A stretch of DNA of 6,952 nucleotides from Candidatus Nanopelagicales bacterium (GTDB taxonomy: Bacteria; Actinomycetota; Actinomycetes; S36-B12), in NCBI GenBank assembly GCA_018399515.1, contig JAGYOB010000108.1, positions 1 to 6,952 of the forward strand, given 5' to 3'. Made by a program: the position numbers and the translations under genes. Below, one piece after another: positions 1 to 5,688 of this stretch. How positions within the stretch are numbered: position 1 is the stretch's first letter; the number at the start of each line of letters is the position of its first letter. The notes under the pieces were generated by a model, which worked only from the letters and a program-made list of their open reading frames with translations, had not been told where the DNA came from and did not search any database.

Positions 1-518
1 GCACGTAGGCCCACCACCGATGGCAGCAGATACGAGATGCCCATCCCAGGATGCAGCCCCAATCGGGTGAACGGCACCGAGAACGCTGCTCGCTGTCCAC
101 CGATGGCCAGATCGCAGGCCAGCACCACCGCCGCCCCGGCGCCGACGGCCACCCCGTTGACCGCCGCGATGCTCGGCACGCTCAATTCCCGCAATCCCAA
201 CCAGGTCGCGTAGAACGGCAGCATCCGATCGCGCAGTTCGGCGACACTTGCCCCCGGCTTCGCGCCGATCCAGCCGAGGTCCCCGCCGGCGCAGAACGCC
301 GAGCCCTCCCCGGTGAACACCACGGCGCTCAATTCCCCCGCCCGATCCCGTTCCCGCAGGTGCGCCACGGCGTGCGCAAAGGCCTCGGTCATGTCGGTGC
401 TCATCGCATTGCGTCGCTGCGGATCGCGCAGGATGAGTAGGACCACACCCGCCCCTTGGTCCACGACGCGGACCTGACCGGTCATACCAAAATCGACATA
501 TGGGTTTAATTCGGACAT
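1..518 (-). CDS. Enoyl-CoA hydratase/isomerase family protein (N-terminal part, runs off left edge)
   Basis: The first 172 residues of a crotonase-fold protein are present; the C-terminus lies beyond position 1. The ATG at 518-516 follows a perfect AGGAGG Shine-Dalgarno sequence with 7-nt spacing, which fixes the start. Family landmarks are R36-N37-A38 (the usual RNA near the N-terminus), the oxyanion-hole segment FCAGGDL at 75-81, a second oxyanion loop AAVNGVAVGAGAAVVLACDL at about 118-137, and a RLGLHPGMG block at 152-160. Crotonase-fold enzymes act on acyl-CoA thioesters in the cytoplasm. The two glutamates that add water in classical hydratases appear to be Ala130 and Phe150 here, so simple 2-enoyl-CoA hydration is doubtful. 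The real reaction (isomerase, hydrolase or another acyl-CoA reaction) cannot be told. The gene diverges from the DUF5679 gene across an inverted-repeat-rich spacer. Family assignment is secure; substrate is unknown. Confidence 0.92.
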   Translation of the reverse strand, partial: MSELNPYVDFGMTGQVRVVDQGAGVVLLILRDPQRRNAMSTDMTEAFAHAVAHLRERDRAGELSAVVFTGEGSAFCAGGDLGWIGAKPGASVAELRDRMLPFYATWLGLRELSVPSIAAVNGVAVGAGAAVVLACDLAIGGQRAAFSVPFTRLGLHPGMGISYLLPSVVGLR

Positions 519-524
519 GACACG

Positions 525-530
525 CCTCCT
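525..530 (-). promoter_or_regulatory. Shine-Dalgarno site of the enoyl-CoA hydratase-family gene
   Basis: Read on the minus strand this is AGGAGG, 7 nt before the ATG at 518-516. It is the strongest ribosome binding site in the window and decides this start over the internal ATG at codon 12. Confidence 0.85.
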
Positions 531-541
531 GGGGGGCTCAG

Positions 542-561
542 GGTGCGCCCATCAGCGCACC
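542..561. repeat. Inverted repeat GGTGCGC-N6-GCGCACC in the divergent spacer
   Basis: The perfect 7-bp arms are at 542-548 and 555-561, with a 6-nt spacer CCATCA. It lies 24 bp upstream of the enoyl-CoA hydratase-family start codon, in a region where both neighbours start, so an operator or 5' leader hairpin is more likely than a terminator. It shares the GGTG...CACC core with two other repeats in this spacer. Its function is inferred only. Confidence 0.45.
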
Positions 562-601
562 GGCTGTCCTAGGGTGTCAGCGGGCCGCCGCGGGCGGACC
601 C

Positions 602-618
602 CCGGGTGGCACACCCGG
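602..618. repeat. Inverted repeat CCGGGTG-GCA-CACCCGG in the divergent spacer
   Basis: The perfect 7-bp arms (602-608 and 612-618) flank a 3-nt centre and contain GGTG-N3-CACC at 605-615. A second GGTG-N3-CACC lies 41 bp to the right, at 646-656. The compact symmetric shape suits a dimeric regulator binding site. Chance palindromes are common in GC-rich DNA, so this remains a candidate only. Confidence 0.45.
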
Positions 619-632
619 CTGCCCCGGCGAAA

Positions 633-656
633 GCACCCATCCCAGGGTGCTGCACC
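633..656. repeat. Nested inverted repeats GCACCC-N6-GGGTGC and GGTG-CTG-CACC before the DUF5679 gene
   Basis: GCACCC at 633-638 pairs with GGGTGC at 645-650, and the latter overlaps a second palindrome, GGTG-CTG-CACC, at 646-656. The element ends 8 nt before the Shine-Dalgarno sequence of the DUF5679 gene. The two pairings are mutually exclusive in RNA, so either an operator or an alternative leader hairpin is possible. No experimentally known site is recognised. Confidence 0.4.
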
Positions 657-663
657 AGCGAAC

Positions 664-670
664 GGAAAGG
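664..670 (+). promoter_or_regulatory. Shine-Dalgarno site of the DUF5679 gene
   Basis: GGAAAGG lies 6 nt before the ATG at 677. It favours this start over an in-frame GTG at 647 and TTG at 671, both of which would add residues not expected in the family. Confidence 0.65.
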
Positions 671-676
671 TTGGCC

Positions 677-832
677 ATGGCCGAGTCATACACAGGCGAG
701 GCGTACTGCGTGAAGTGCAAGGAGAAGCGCGAGTTCACCGGCAATGTCGAAGAGACCAACGGTCGGCGCTTCGCCAAGGGCATCTGCCCGGTCTGCGGCA
801 CCAAGGTGACCCGCATCCTGGGCAAGGCCTGA
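677..832 (+). CDS. DUF5679 family small zinc-ribbon protein
   Basis: This is a 51-residue basic cytoplasmic protein. It has two CxxC knuckles, C11-V-K-C14 and C37-P-V-C40, joined by a short beta-rich linker, and a lysine/arginine-rich C-terminus ending in LGKA. This is the pattern of DUF5679, a small protein widespread in actinobacteria whose role is unknown. The four cysteines should bind one zinc ion. The start is chosen from the GGAAAGG ribosome binding site. It diverges from the enoyl-CoA hydratase-family gene and precedes the M20 peptidase gene by 53 bp, possibly on the same transcript. Its small size, high charge and zinc ribbon would suit nucleic-acid or ribosome association, but that is inference. 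Family recognition is from the remembered sequence pattern. Confidence 0.9.
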   Translation: MAESYTGEAYCVKCKEKREFTGNVEETNGRRFAKGICPVCGTKVTRILGKA

Positions 833-871
833 TCGCACGCAGTACACCCAGCACAGCACACGGGATCGGCG

Positions 872-877
872 TAGCCT
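872..877 (+). promoter_or_regulatory. Candidate -10 element (TAGCCT) for the M20 peptidase gene
   Basis: TAGCCT fits the TANNNT -10 pattern and ends 8 nt before the chosen GTG start at 886. No Shine-Dalgarno sequence precedes that start, so a leaderless mRNA beginning at the GTG would explain the arrangement. No good -35 hexamer was seen. Confidence 0.35.
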
Positions 878-885
878 CACGGCTC

Positions 886-2163
886 GTGGACTCCCGACGC
901 ACGCATAGTTCAGACGTCCTCGACGGCGTCGATCCCCGACAGGTGGTCGACGCCGTCGAGCGCGTTGTGGCCATCGCCTCTATCGGTGGCACTCCCGCAG
1001 AAGTCACCGCGCAGGAATTCTTCGCCCAGGCCTGGACCGATGACGGGTTCGACGTCGACACGTGGCACCTCGATCTGCCCGATCTCACTACCCGCGCGGA
1101 CTTCCCCGGGATGGAGGTCGACCGCTGCGCCGGAGTCGGGGTCCTCGCCCGAATCCCCGGTACCGGCTCGGGCCCGGCGACCTTGCTGCTCGGCCACACC
1201 GACGTCGTCCCGCCCGGTGATCTCAGCGCCTGGCACACCGATCCGTTCACCCCCGTCGTGGCCGATGGCCAGATCATCGGTCGCGGCACCACCGATATGA
1301 AAGCCGGGCTGGTCGCCGCCTGGTTCGCTGCGCGCGCGGTGCACACGGCAGGGGTCCCGGTGCCCGGGGATATCTATCTCGCCGCGGTGAGCGGCGAAGA
1401 GGATGGCGGCCTGGGCACCTTCGCGCTCCTCGATCGCCTCGCTGCCCGCGGCATCGACATCGCCCGCTGCATCATCCCCGAACCGACCGATTTGGACATC
1501 GTGCCCGCCAACGGCGGCGCGCTGACCTTCCGGCTGATCGCGCGCGGTGCAGCAACCCACGCCTCACGGCGCCGCGAAGGTGTCAGCGCGATCGAGAAGT
1601 TCGCCCTCGCCCTCACCGCCCTGGCCGAACTCGAAGCTGCTCGCAACGGCGCAGTCGACCCGCTCATGCAGAGGTGGGATGTCGCCTATCCCCTGTCGAT
1701 CGGCACCGTGCAGGCCGGGGATTGGGCCTCGACCGTGCCTGATCTGTGTATCGCTGAGGGCCGGCTGGGGGTCGCCTTGGACGAGACCCCCGACCAGGCT
1801 CGTGCCGCTCTCGAGCAGGCGCTGGCCGCACTCAGCCACACCGATCCCTGGCTGGCCGAGCACCCCATCGAGGTCCAGTGGTGGGGTGGACAGTTCGCCC
1901 CCGGTCGCACCGATCCCGCCCACCCGCTCGTGACGTCGGTCGCCGCCGCGCACGAGCAGATCACCGGGCGGGTGCCGGCGATCTATGGCGCCCCCTACGG
2001 CTCGGATCTGCGGCTGCTGGTCGGCGCGGGAATCCCGACGCTGCAGTACGGGCCGGGTGATTCGGCCGTCGCCCACGCCCCGAATGAATGGGTGAGCATC
2101 GACGACGTGCTCACCTGCACCCGCACCCTCATCACGTTCCTGATTTCGCCTGACCTGACCTGA
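886..2163 (+). CDS. M20 family metallopeptidase / deacylase (ArgE/DapE-like)
   Basis: This 425-residue cytoplasmic protein has the full di-zinc M20 signature: H104 and D106 in GHTDVV, D137 in GRGTTDMKAG, catalytic E171 and metal ligand E172 in SGEED, E199 in PEPTD, and the late H397 in AHAPNEW. The inserted dimerisation domain begins near residue 210 and carries H225 (ATHAS), which normally reaches into the partner's active site. The family hydrolyses amide bonds of N-acyl amino acids or short peptides. The closest named types are acetylornithine deacetylase and succinyl-diaminopimelate desuccinylase, but no arg or dap neighbours support either. The frame stays open far upstream, across the DUF5679 gene, so the start is uncertain. 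GTG 886 is chosen because it follows DUF5679, has a -10-like hexamer just upstream and gives the usual family length; GTG 943 is an alternative. The stop codon lies inside a CCTGA repeat. Confidence 0.9.
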   Translation: MDSRRTHSSDVLDGVDPRQVVDAVERVVAIASIGGTPAEVTAQEFFAQAWTDDGFDVDTWHLDLPDLTTRADFPGMEVDRCAGVGVLARIPGTGSGPATLLLGHTDVVPPGDLSAWHTDPFTPVVADGQIIGRGTTDMKAGLVAAWFAARAVHTAGVPVPGDIYLAAVSGEEDGGLGTFALLDRLAARGIDIARCIIPEPTDLDIVPANGGALTFRLIARGAATHASRRREGVSAIEKFALALTALAELEAARNGAVDPLMQRWDVAYPLSIGTVQAGDWASTVPDLCIAEGRLGVALDETPDQARAALEQALAALSHTDPWLAEHPIEVQWWGGQFAPGRTDPAHPLVTSVAAAHEQITGRVPAIYGAPYGSDLRLLVGAGIPTLQYGPGDSAVAHAPNEWVSIDDVLTCTRTLITFLISPDLT

Positions 2164-2175
2164 CCTGACCTGACC
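2149..2175 (+). repeat. Tandem pentanucleotide repeat (CCTGA)n across the M20 stop codon
   Basis: Five CCTGA units plus CC run through the last codons of the M20 gene, its TGA stop (2161-2163) and the start of the intergenic gap. Fifteen bases of this repeat contain a TGA in every frame, so a gain or loss of units would still end the protein within a few codons. Confidence 0.85.
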
Positions 2176-2186
2176 GCTTCACGGTC
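2172..2186 (+). terminator. Weak hairpin after the M20 gene (GACCG-CTTCA-CGGTC)
   Basis: A 5-bp perfect stem with a 5-nt loop begins 9 nt after the M20 stop, using the last bases of the pentamer repeat. No T-run follows. It could at most attenuate transcription into the next gene, and it may be chance. Confidence 0.2.
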
Positions 2187-2213
2187 GGCGAGCCCCGGGC
2201 GCGGAGCCTGTGG

Positions 2214-3263
2214 ATGAAATCGGCGCGGGGTGGCCCTGCGATGCCACAGTGGGCCATGCTCGATCACCGCCTTCCCCACCGACCCTGGTTGCGTCGGGAC
2301 ACCCCGATCCTGTGGCGCTCGGCTCGCACGATCCAAGTCGGCGAGGCTGACCGCAGGGTGCTCATCAGCGACCTGCCACGTGATCTGCTGCGTTGGGCCC
2401 GCACCCTGCGCGGGGATCGCACCCTCGAGGACTGCCTTGCCGACTGCCCTGATGCCGACGCCGGTCGCATGATGCTGCGGGCTCTGGATTCAGCCGGTGC
2501 ACTCGACGATGCGGCACGCGCTGCGAACGTCACGTCCAGCAGGCCTCGCGCACTTCGTGATCGCGACCAGCGCCATGCTGCCGCTGCGCGACTCACCTAC
2601 ACCGATGAGCGAGCGCACCTGACCGTCGATGCACGGGCTTTGGCCCGCATCAGCGTGTACGGCACCGGACCACTCGCTCAAGCAGTGCGAATTTCGTTGC
2701 GACAGAGCGGGATCGGCCATGTCACCGATGCTGCTCCACCGTCCTCGGCGGCCCGTATCGGCCGAACCCAAGCCACCGGTATCGACCTGTTCGTGCTCGC
2801 CCACGCCTGGCATCCGGATTCCTTCGACGACGCCGGCTGTCTGGCCCTCGATGTACCTCACCTTGCGGTGGCCGCCTGGGGAGCCCATGGCAGCATCGGC
2901 CCGCTCGTCGTGCCCGGCAGAACACCGTGCCTGCGATGCGGGCTCCTGCATGCCCAAGATGCCGATTCGGCATTCGCCTCGCTGCACCTGCAACGTGTTC
3001 ACGCCCACCCCGATGTCGCGGCGGTGGACACCGCCTTGGCTGCCGCTGTCGCCGCTCACGCTGCGATGCAGGTATGTGCGTGGCTGGAATCACTGGGCGA
3101 ACATGCGGAAGCGATCCCCATGTCTCATCGGCTGCACCTGTCGCTGCCCGGCGGTCTGGAGCGCCGTGAGGAGTTTCCCGCGCATCCGCTGTGCGGCTGC
3201 GGTTGGAGCGACGAGAGCCCCGACAGCGGCGTAGCGCAACGCGCTGTCAGAACACGCCGTTAG
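2214..3263 (+). CDS. E1-like (ThiF/TOMM cyclodehydratase-partner-like) protein with RRE-like N-terminus
   Basis: This 349-residue soluble protein resembles the proteins annotated as TOMM precursor leader peptide-binding. Residues from about 15 to 95 look like the winged-helix (PqqD/RRE-type) domain that grips leader peptides. A Rossmann-like segment follows, with the glycine motif G150-T-G152. The block PLVVPGRTPC-LR-C at about 230-242 is typical of this family. C239-x2-C242 and C327-x-C329 should form the structural zinc site of E1-type enzymes, although the second pair is CxC rather than CxxC. No obvious adenylation arginines or catalytic cysteine were identified, so it may bind rather than activate a substrate. 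ATG 2214 has GGAG 7 nt upstream; ATG 2241 (after GGGGTGG) and ATG 2256 are alternatives. It follows the M20 gene by 50 bp. As I recall, related proteins occur near uvrD2 in other actinobacteria. The partner peptide is unknown. Confidence 0.78.
   Translation: MKSARGGPAMPQWAMLDHRLPHRPWLRRDTPILWRSARTIQVGEADRRVLISDLPRDLLRWARTLRGDRTLEDCLADCPDADAGRMMLRALDSAGALDDAARAANVTSSRPRALRDRDQRHAAAARLTYTDERAHLTVDARALARISVYGTGPLAQAVRISLRQSGIGHVTDAAPPSSAARIGRTQATGIDLFVLAHAWHPDSFDDAGCLALDVPHLAVAAWGAHGSIGPLVVPGRTPCLRCGLLHAQDADSAFASLHLQRVHAHPDVAAVDTALAAAVAAHAAMQVCAWLESLGEHAEAIPMSHRLHLSLPGGLERREEFPAHPLCGCGWSDESPDSGVAQRAVRTRR
3222..3248. terminator. Hairpin at the convergent gene ends (GACAGCG-N13-CGCTGTC)
   Basis: Perfect 7-bp arms at 3222-3228 and 3242-3248 lie in the last codons of the E1-like gene, just before the overlapping stops. 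A competing 6-bp pair, CGGCGT (3227-3232) with ACGCCG (3254-3259), spans the same place. There is no T-run, so a bidirectional terminator or mRNA 3' stabiliser is only possible. Confidence 0.25.
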
Positions 3264-3484
3264 AACCGGACGAACGTCTCGATCTCGTCCAGGCTGGCCC
3301 GAACGCACTCCGGGCAGGTCCGCTGGACGCGCCCTCGTTCGCGGGCGTAGCCCCACGACACCGGGGGTGTGGCTGCTCCCGCTCGCTGCCCGCAATCGCT
3401 GCAGCAGACGGCGACCGACGCCCCATCGTGGTCAGGCGTCGCGGCGGTGGCTGTGACAACTCTCACACGGTCCATGATGGCCAT
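3260..3484 (-). CDS. Small zinc-ribbon protein, function unknown
   Basis: This 74-residue protein has a variable N-terminus and two zinc-knuckle pairs, C28-S-D-C31 and C57-P-E-C60, with an extra cysteine C27. Between the pairs is PPVSWGYARERGRVQR, and the C-terminal tail RASLDEIETFVRF is probably helical. I recall short actinobacterial proteins of the same shape (CxxC, a PP-W segment, ERGR, CxxC, then a helix with an IE motif), all hypothetical. A zinc-binding protein-protein or nucleic-acid contact role is inferred. ATG 3484 is chosen because a TATTGT -10-like hexamer ends 6 nt before it and no ribosome binding site is seen; ATG 3475 and TTG 3502 are in frame. It follows uvrD2 by 47 bp on the same strand, and its TAA overlaps the TAG of the convergent E1-like gene by 3 bases. 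It is not a WhiB protein: the cysteine spacing and the tryptophan motif differ. Confidence 0.72.
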   Translation of the reverse strand: MAIMDRVRVVTATAATPDHDGASVAVCCSDCGQRAGAATPPVSWGYARERGRVQRTCPECVRASLDEIETFVRF

Positions 3485-3490
3485 GTCACG

Positions 3491-3496
3491 ACAATA
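3491..3496 (-). promoter_or_regulatory. Candidate -10 element (TATTGT) for the small zinc-ribbon gene
   Basis: On the minus strand TATTGT lies 6 nt before ATG 3484, in a locally AT-richer gap after uvrD2. This is the best match to TATAAT among the start-proximal elements here. It would give a leaderless mRNA and lets the gene be expressed separately from uvrD2. Confidence 0.45.
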
Positions 3497-3531
3497 TCTC
3501 AACTATGTCGCAGATGGCGTGTTTTCCCGTC

Positions 3532-5607
3532 TCAGGATTCTCTGGGAACTTCGGCGTGCCCTCCCTTGGCGATCAACGTCACCAGGGCACTGCCGTAGCG
3601 GCTGAGCTTGTCCGGACCGATTCCGCTGATCGCCGCCAACGCCTCGACATCGGCCGGTCGCTGCTCGGCCAGCGCCTCGACGGTGGCATCGGTGAGCACG
3701 ACGTAGGCGGGCACGCCCCGTTCCCGGGATTCCACGAGCCGCCAGGCTTTGAGGGCTTCGACGAGGGCTTCATCGGCGGTGCCCGGACAGGTCCGGCACC
3801 GACCGCGAGCTCGCTCAGCGGGGGTGACCAGGGCCTTGGCGCACACCCGACAGGCAGCAGGACCCCGGCGTCGGGTCCGACCGGGCGTGCCACCCGAACG
3901 GGTCGGGCTCGACACCGAGCCGGGGAACGCATCATCGAGGAACCGACTCGCCCGACGTTCGCGCCCACCCGGCTGTCGGGCTCGAGCCCACGTCACCACG
4001 AGACGCTCCCGGGCTCGGGTGAGCGCGACATAGAACAACCGCCGCTCCTCGGCCAGGTCGGCCGGCGAATCGGCCTGCCCGTGCGGGAAGCCGCCCTCGT
4101 TCATGCCGGCGACGAACACCACCTGCCACTGCAAACCCTTGGCGGCGTGCACGGTGGTCAAGGTGACCGCATCGGCGGTAGGTGCGTGCTGCGCGGATTG
4201 GCGTCGATCGAGTTCGTCGATCAACCCGGCCAGATCGGTGCCTTCGGGCATGCCCGCGGCGAGCGCGTGAAGGCTGGCCAGGGATTCCCAGCGTTGCCGC
4301 ACCGGGCCGGTGCCGCGCGGTGGTTCCGGGGTGAAGCCCATGACCGCGAGCACGGCCGCGACCTGCTCAGCCAGCGTGCCGTCGTGGGATTCCCCCGATC
4401 GGGCGGCACCGCGCAACCGGGTGATCCCCTCGCGCACCTCACCACGATCGAAGAACCGCTCTCCACCGCGCACCACGACAGGCAATCCACGTTCGGCGAA
4501 AGCTTCTTCCAATGCCGGGAGCGTGGCGTTGATACGCACGAGAACAGCGATATCACCGGGGGATGTTCCCGAGGCGATGAGATCGCGCGCCTGATCAGCG
4601 ATTCCGGCGGCTTCCGCGGGTTCATCGGCAAAGGACACAACCTGCGGCTTGGGGCCCTCACCACGAGTAGGCACCAGAGCGCCCGTGGGTGAATCCAGTT
4701 GCGCCAGAACGGAGTTGGCCACCTCGACGATCGGCGTCCGGCTTCGGTAATTGCGCACCAGCCGCACCTGGGTGGTGCCGGTGAATCGCGCGGCGAACCC
4801 ACGCAGGAATGCGTCATCGGCACCGGCGAAGGTATAGATCGTCTGCGCGGTGTCGCCCACGACGCACACATCATCTCGTTCACCGAGCCACAGCCGCAGC
4901 AGCCGATCCTGAATGGCGCTGACGTCTTGGAACTCATCCACGGTGAAGTGCCGATAGGTGCCGCGCACCTCGTCGGCGATATCGGGCCGATCATCGAGAA
5001 TCGCGACGGTGAGCAGCAGCACATCGTCGAAGTCGATGACACCCTTCTCGGATTTGATGTCTTCATAACTCGTGAAGACCCGCGCGATATCAGCGGCATC
5101 GAGTGCGGTGTCGCGTCGGTGTTTCGATGCGAGCGCAACATATCCATCGGCGAGGGCGTTGGACTGCTTGGCCCAGGTGATCTCACCGATCAGTTCGCGC
5201 ACCACCGCAGCGTTGCTGGCCACCTTCGCGCGCGCAGCGGCCTCACCCACCAGCGGTGCGATGCGTCCGGCGACCTCGGGGATGTTGCCACCGATCGCGC
5301 GCGGCCAGAAGTAGCGCAGTTGTCGCAGGGCCGCGGCATGGAAGGTGCGCGCCTGCACCCCCTCCACACCCAGGTTGGCCAACCGGTCACGCATCTCGCC
5401 GGCGGCACGATTGGTGAAGGTGACCGCGAGGGAACGCCGAGCATCGTGGGCACCGGCGTGGGCGGCATAGGCGATGCGGTGGGTGATCGCCGTGGTCTTG
5501 CCCGTCCCCGCCCCGGCCCACACCACGACCGGCCCCTCGACCGCCTGCGCGACGGCACGCTGCTCGTCGTCGAGGGGGTCGAGGATCGCATCGGTCACGC
5601 CCCGCAT
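3532..5607 (-). CDS. uvrD2: ATP-dependent DNA helicase UvrD2 (superfamily 1, 3'-5' type)
   Basis: This is a 691-residue SF1A helicase. Visible motifs are Q16, Walker A GAGTGKT at 32-38, motif Ia near 60-75 (VTFTNRAAGEM), motif II DEFQD at 224-228, motif III GDTAQTIYTFAGA at 251-263, motif IV RNYRS at 285-289, motif V TTVHAAKGLQW ending at 494 and motif VI RRLFYVALTRAR ending at 533. A tetracysteine element (C586-x2-C589 and C604-x2-C607) and an HRDC domain (about 611-680) follow. That exact C-terminal layout separates actinobacterial UvrD2 from UvrD1/PcrA. Mycobacterial UvrD2 is an ATP-driven DNA translocase in which the tetracysteine element supports unwinding and the HRDC domain is dispensable. 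Start options are ATG 5607 (used), GTG 5598 (giving MTDAILDPL, with a CACGAT -10-like hexamer 7 nt upstream) and GTG 5634. None has a good ribosome binding site. All motifs look intact. The gene diverges from mrx1. Confidence 0.96.
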   Translation of the reverse strand: MRGVTDAILDPLDDEQRAVAQAVEGPVVVWAGAGTGKTTAITHRIAYAAHAGAHDARRSLAVTFTNRAAGEMRDRLANLGVEGVQARTFHAAALRQLRYFWPRAIGGNIPEVAGRIAPLVGEAAARAKVASNAAVVRELIGEITWAKQSNALADGYVALASKHRRDTALDAADIARVFTSYEDIKSEKGVIDFDDVLLLTVAILDDRPDIADEVRGTYRHFTVDEFQDVSAIQDRLLRLWLGERDDVCVVGDTAQTIYTFAGADDAFLRGFAARFTGTTQVRLVRNYRSRTPIVEVANSVLAQLDSPTGALVPTRGEGPKPQVVSFADEPAEAAGIADQARDLIASGTSPGDIAVLVRINATLPALEEAFAERGLPVVVRGGERFFDRGEVREGITRLRGAARSGESHDGTLAEQVAAVLAVMGFTPEPPRGTGPVRQRWESLASLHALAAGMPEGTDLAGLIDELDRRQSAQHAPTADAVTLTTVHAAKGLQWQVVFVAGMNEGGFPHGQADSPADLAEERRLFYVALTRARERLVVTWARARQPGGRERRASRFLDDAFPGSVSSPTRSGGTPGRTRRRGPAACRVCAKALVTPAERARGRCRTCPGTADEALVEALKAWRLVESRERGVPAYVVLTDATVEALAEQRPADVEALAAISGIGPDKLSRYGSALVTLIAKGGHAEVPRES

Positions 5608-5675
5608 CGTGTCAGGTCGCCCCGACAACGGCACTCAGGCACAGGGCCGAGGTGGCGCTGCGCCAACGGCTCCCG

Positions 5676-5681
5676 CACAAT
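5676..5681 (+). promoter_or_regulatory. Candidate -10 element (CACAAT) for the mycoredoxin gene
   Basis: CACAAT ends 7 nt before GTG 5689, where no Shine-Dalgarno sequence is present, so a leaderless transcript is likely. Only the second and last three bases match TATAAT. No convincing -35 hexamer (TTGACA, or GGAAC-type for an ECF sigma factor) was found upstream. Confidence 0.3.
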
Positions 5682-5688
5682 CGTCACC

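Noticed and set aside
51..440. Plus-strand open frame of 129 codons.
   Set aside because: It is antisense to the crotonase-family gene, which has a perfect ribosome binding site and conserved motifs.
542..656. Rho-independent terminators or a riboswitch in the 519-676 spacer.
   Set aside because: The flanking genes diverge, so no transcript should end here. The stems lack T-runs, and no known riboswitch core was recognised.
517..885. In-frame extension of the M20 peptidase upstream to an ATG at 517.
   Set aside because: It would overlap the entire DUF5679 gene in another frame and add arginine-rich sequence with no M20 counterpart.
735..2076. Several minus-strand open frames (about 90-216 codons) opposite the M20 gene.
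   Set aside because: They are shadows of the M20 coding strand; no conserved domain is visible and their codon use is unnatural.
2214..3263. A complete TOMM/azoline natural-product cluster.
   Set aside because: Only the E1-like protein is present; no YcaO, dehydrogenase, transporter or Cys/Ser/Thr-rich precursor peptide is visible in the window.
3260..3484. Possible whiB7 gene, because of its position beside uvrD2.
   Set aside because: The cysteine pattern is CxxC-N25-CxxC, without the WhiB arrangement, the GVWGG-like turn or an AT-hook tail.
3505..4692. Long plus-strand open frame (395 codons) opposite uvrD2.
   Set aside because: It lies antisense to an intact helicase with every SF1 motif. 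Its translation is low-complexity and shows no domain, as expected from the mirrored codon bias of GC-rich genes.
4699..5688. Plus-strand open frame continuous with the mycoredoxin, suggesting a much larger fusion protein.
   Set aside because: The upstream part is antisense to uvrD2 and has no recognisable domain. The mycoredoxin fold is complete from GTG 5689.
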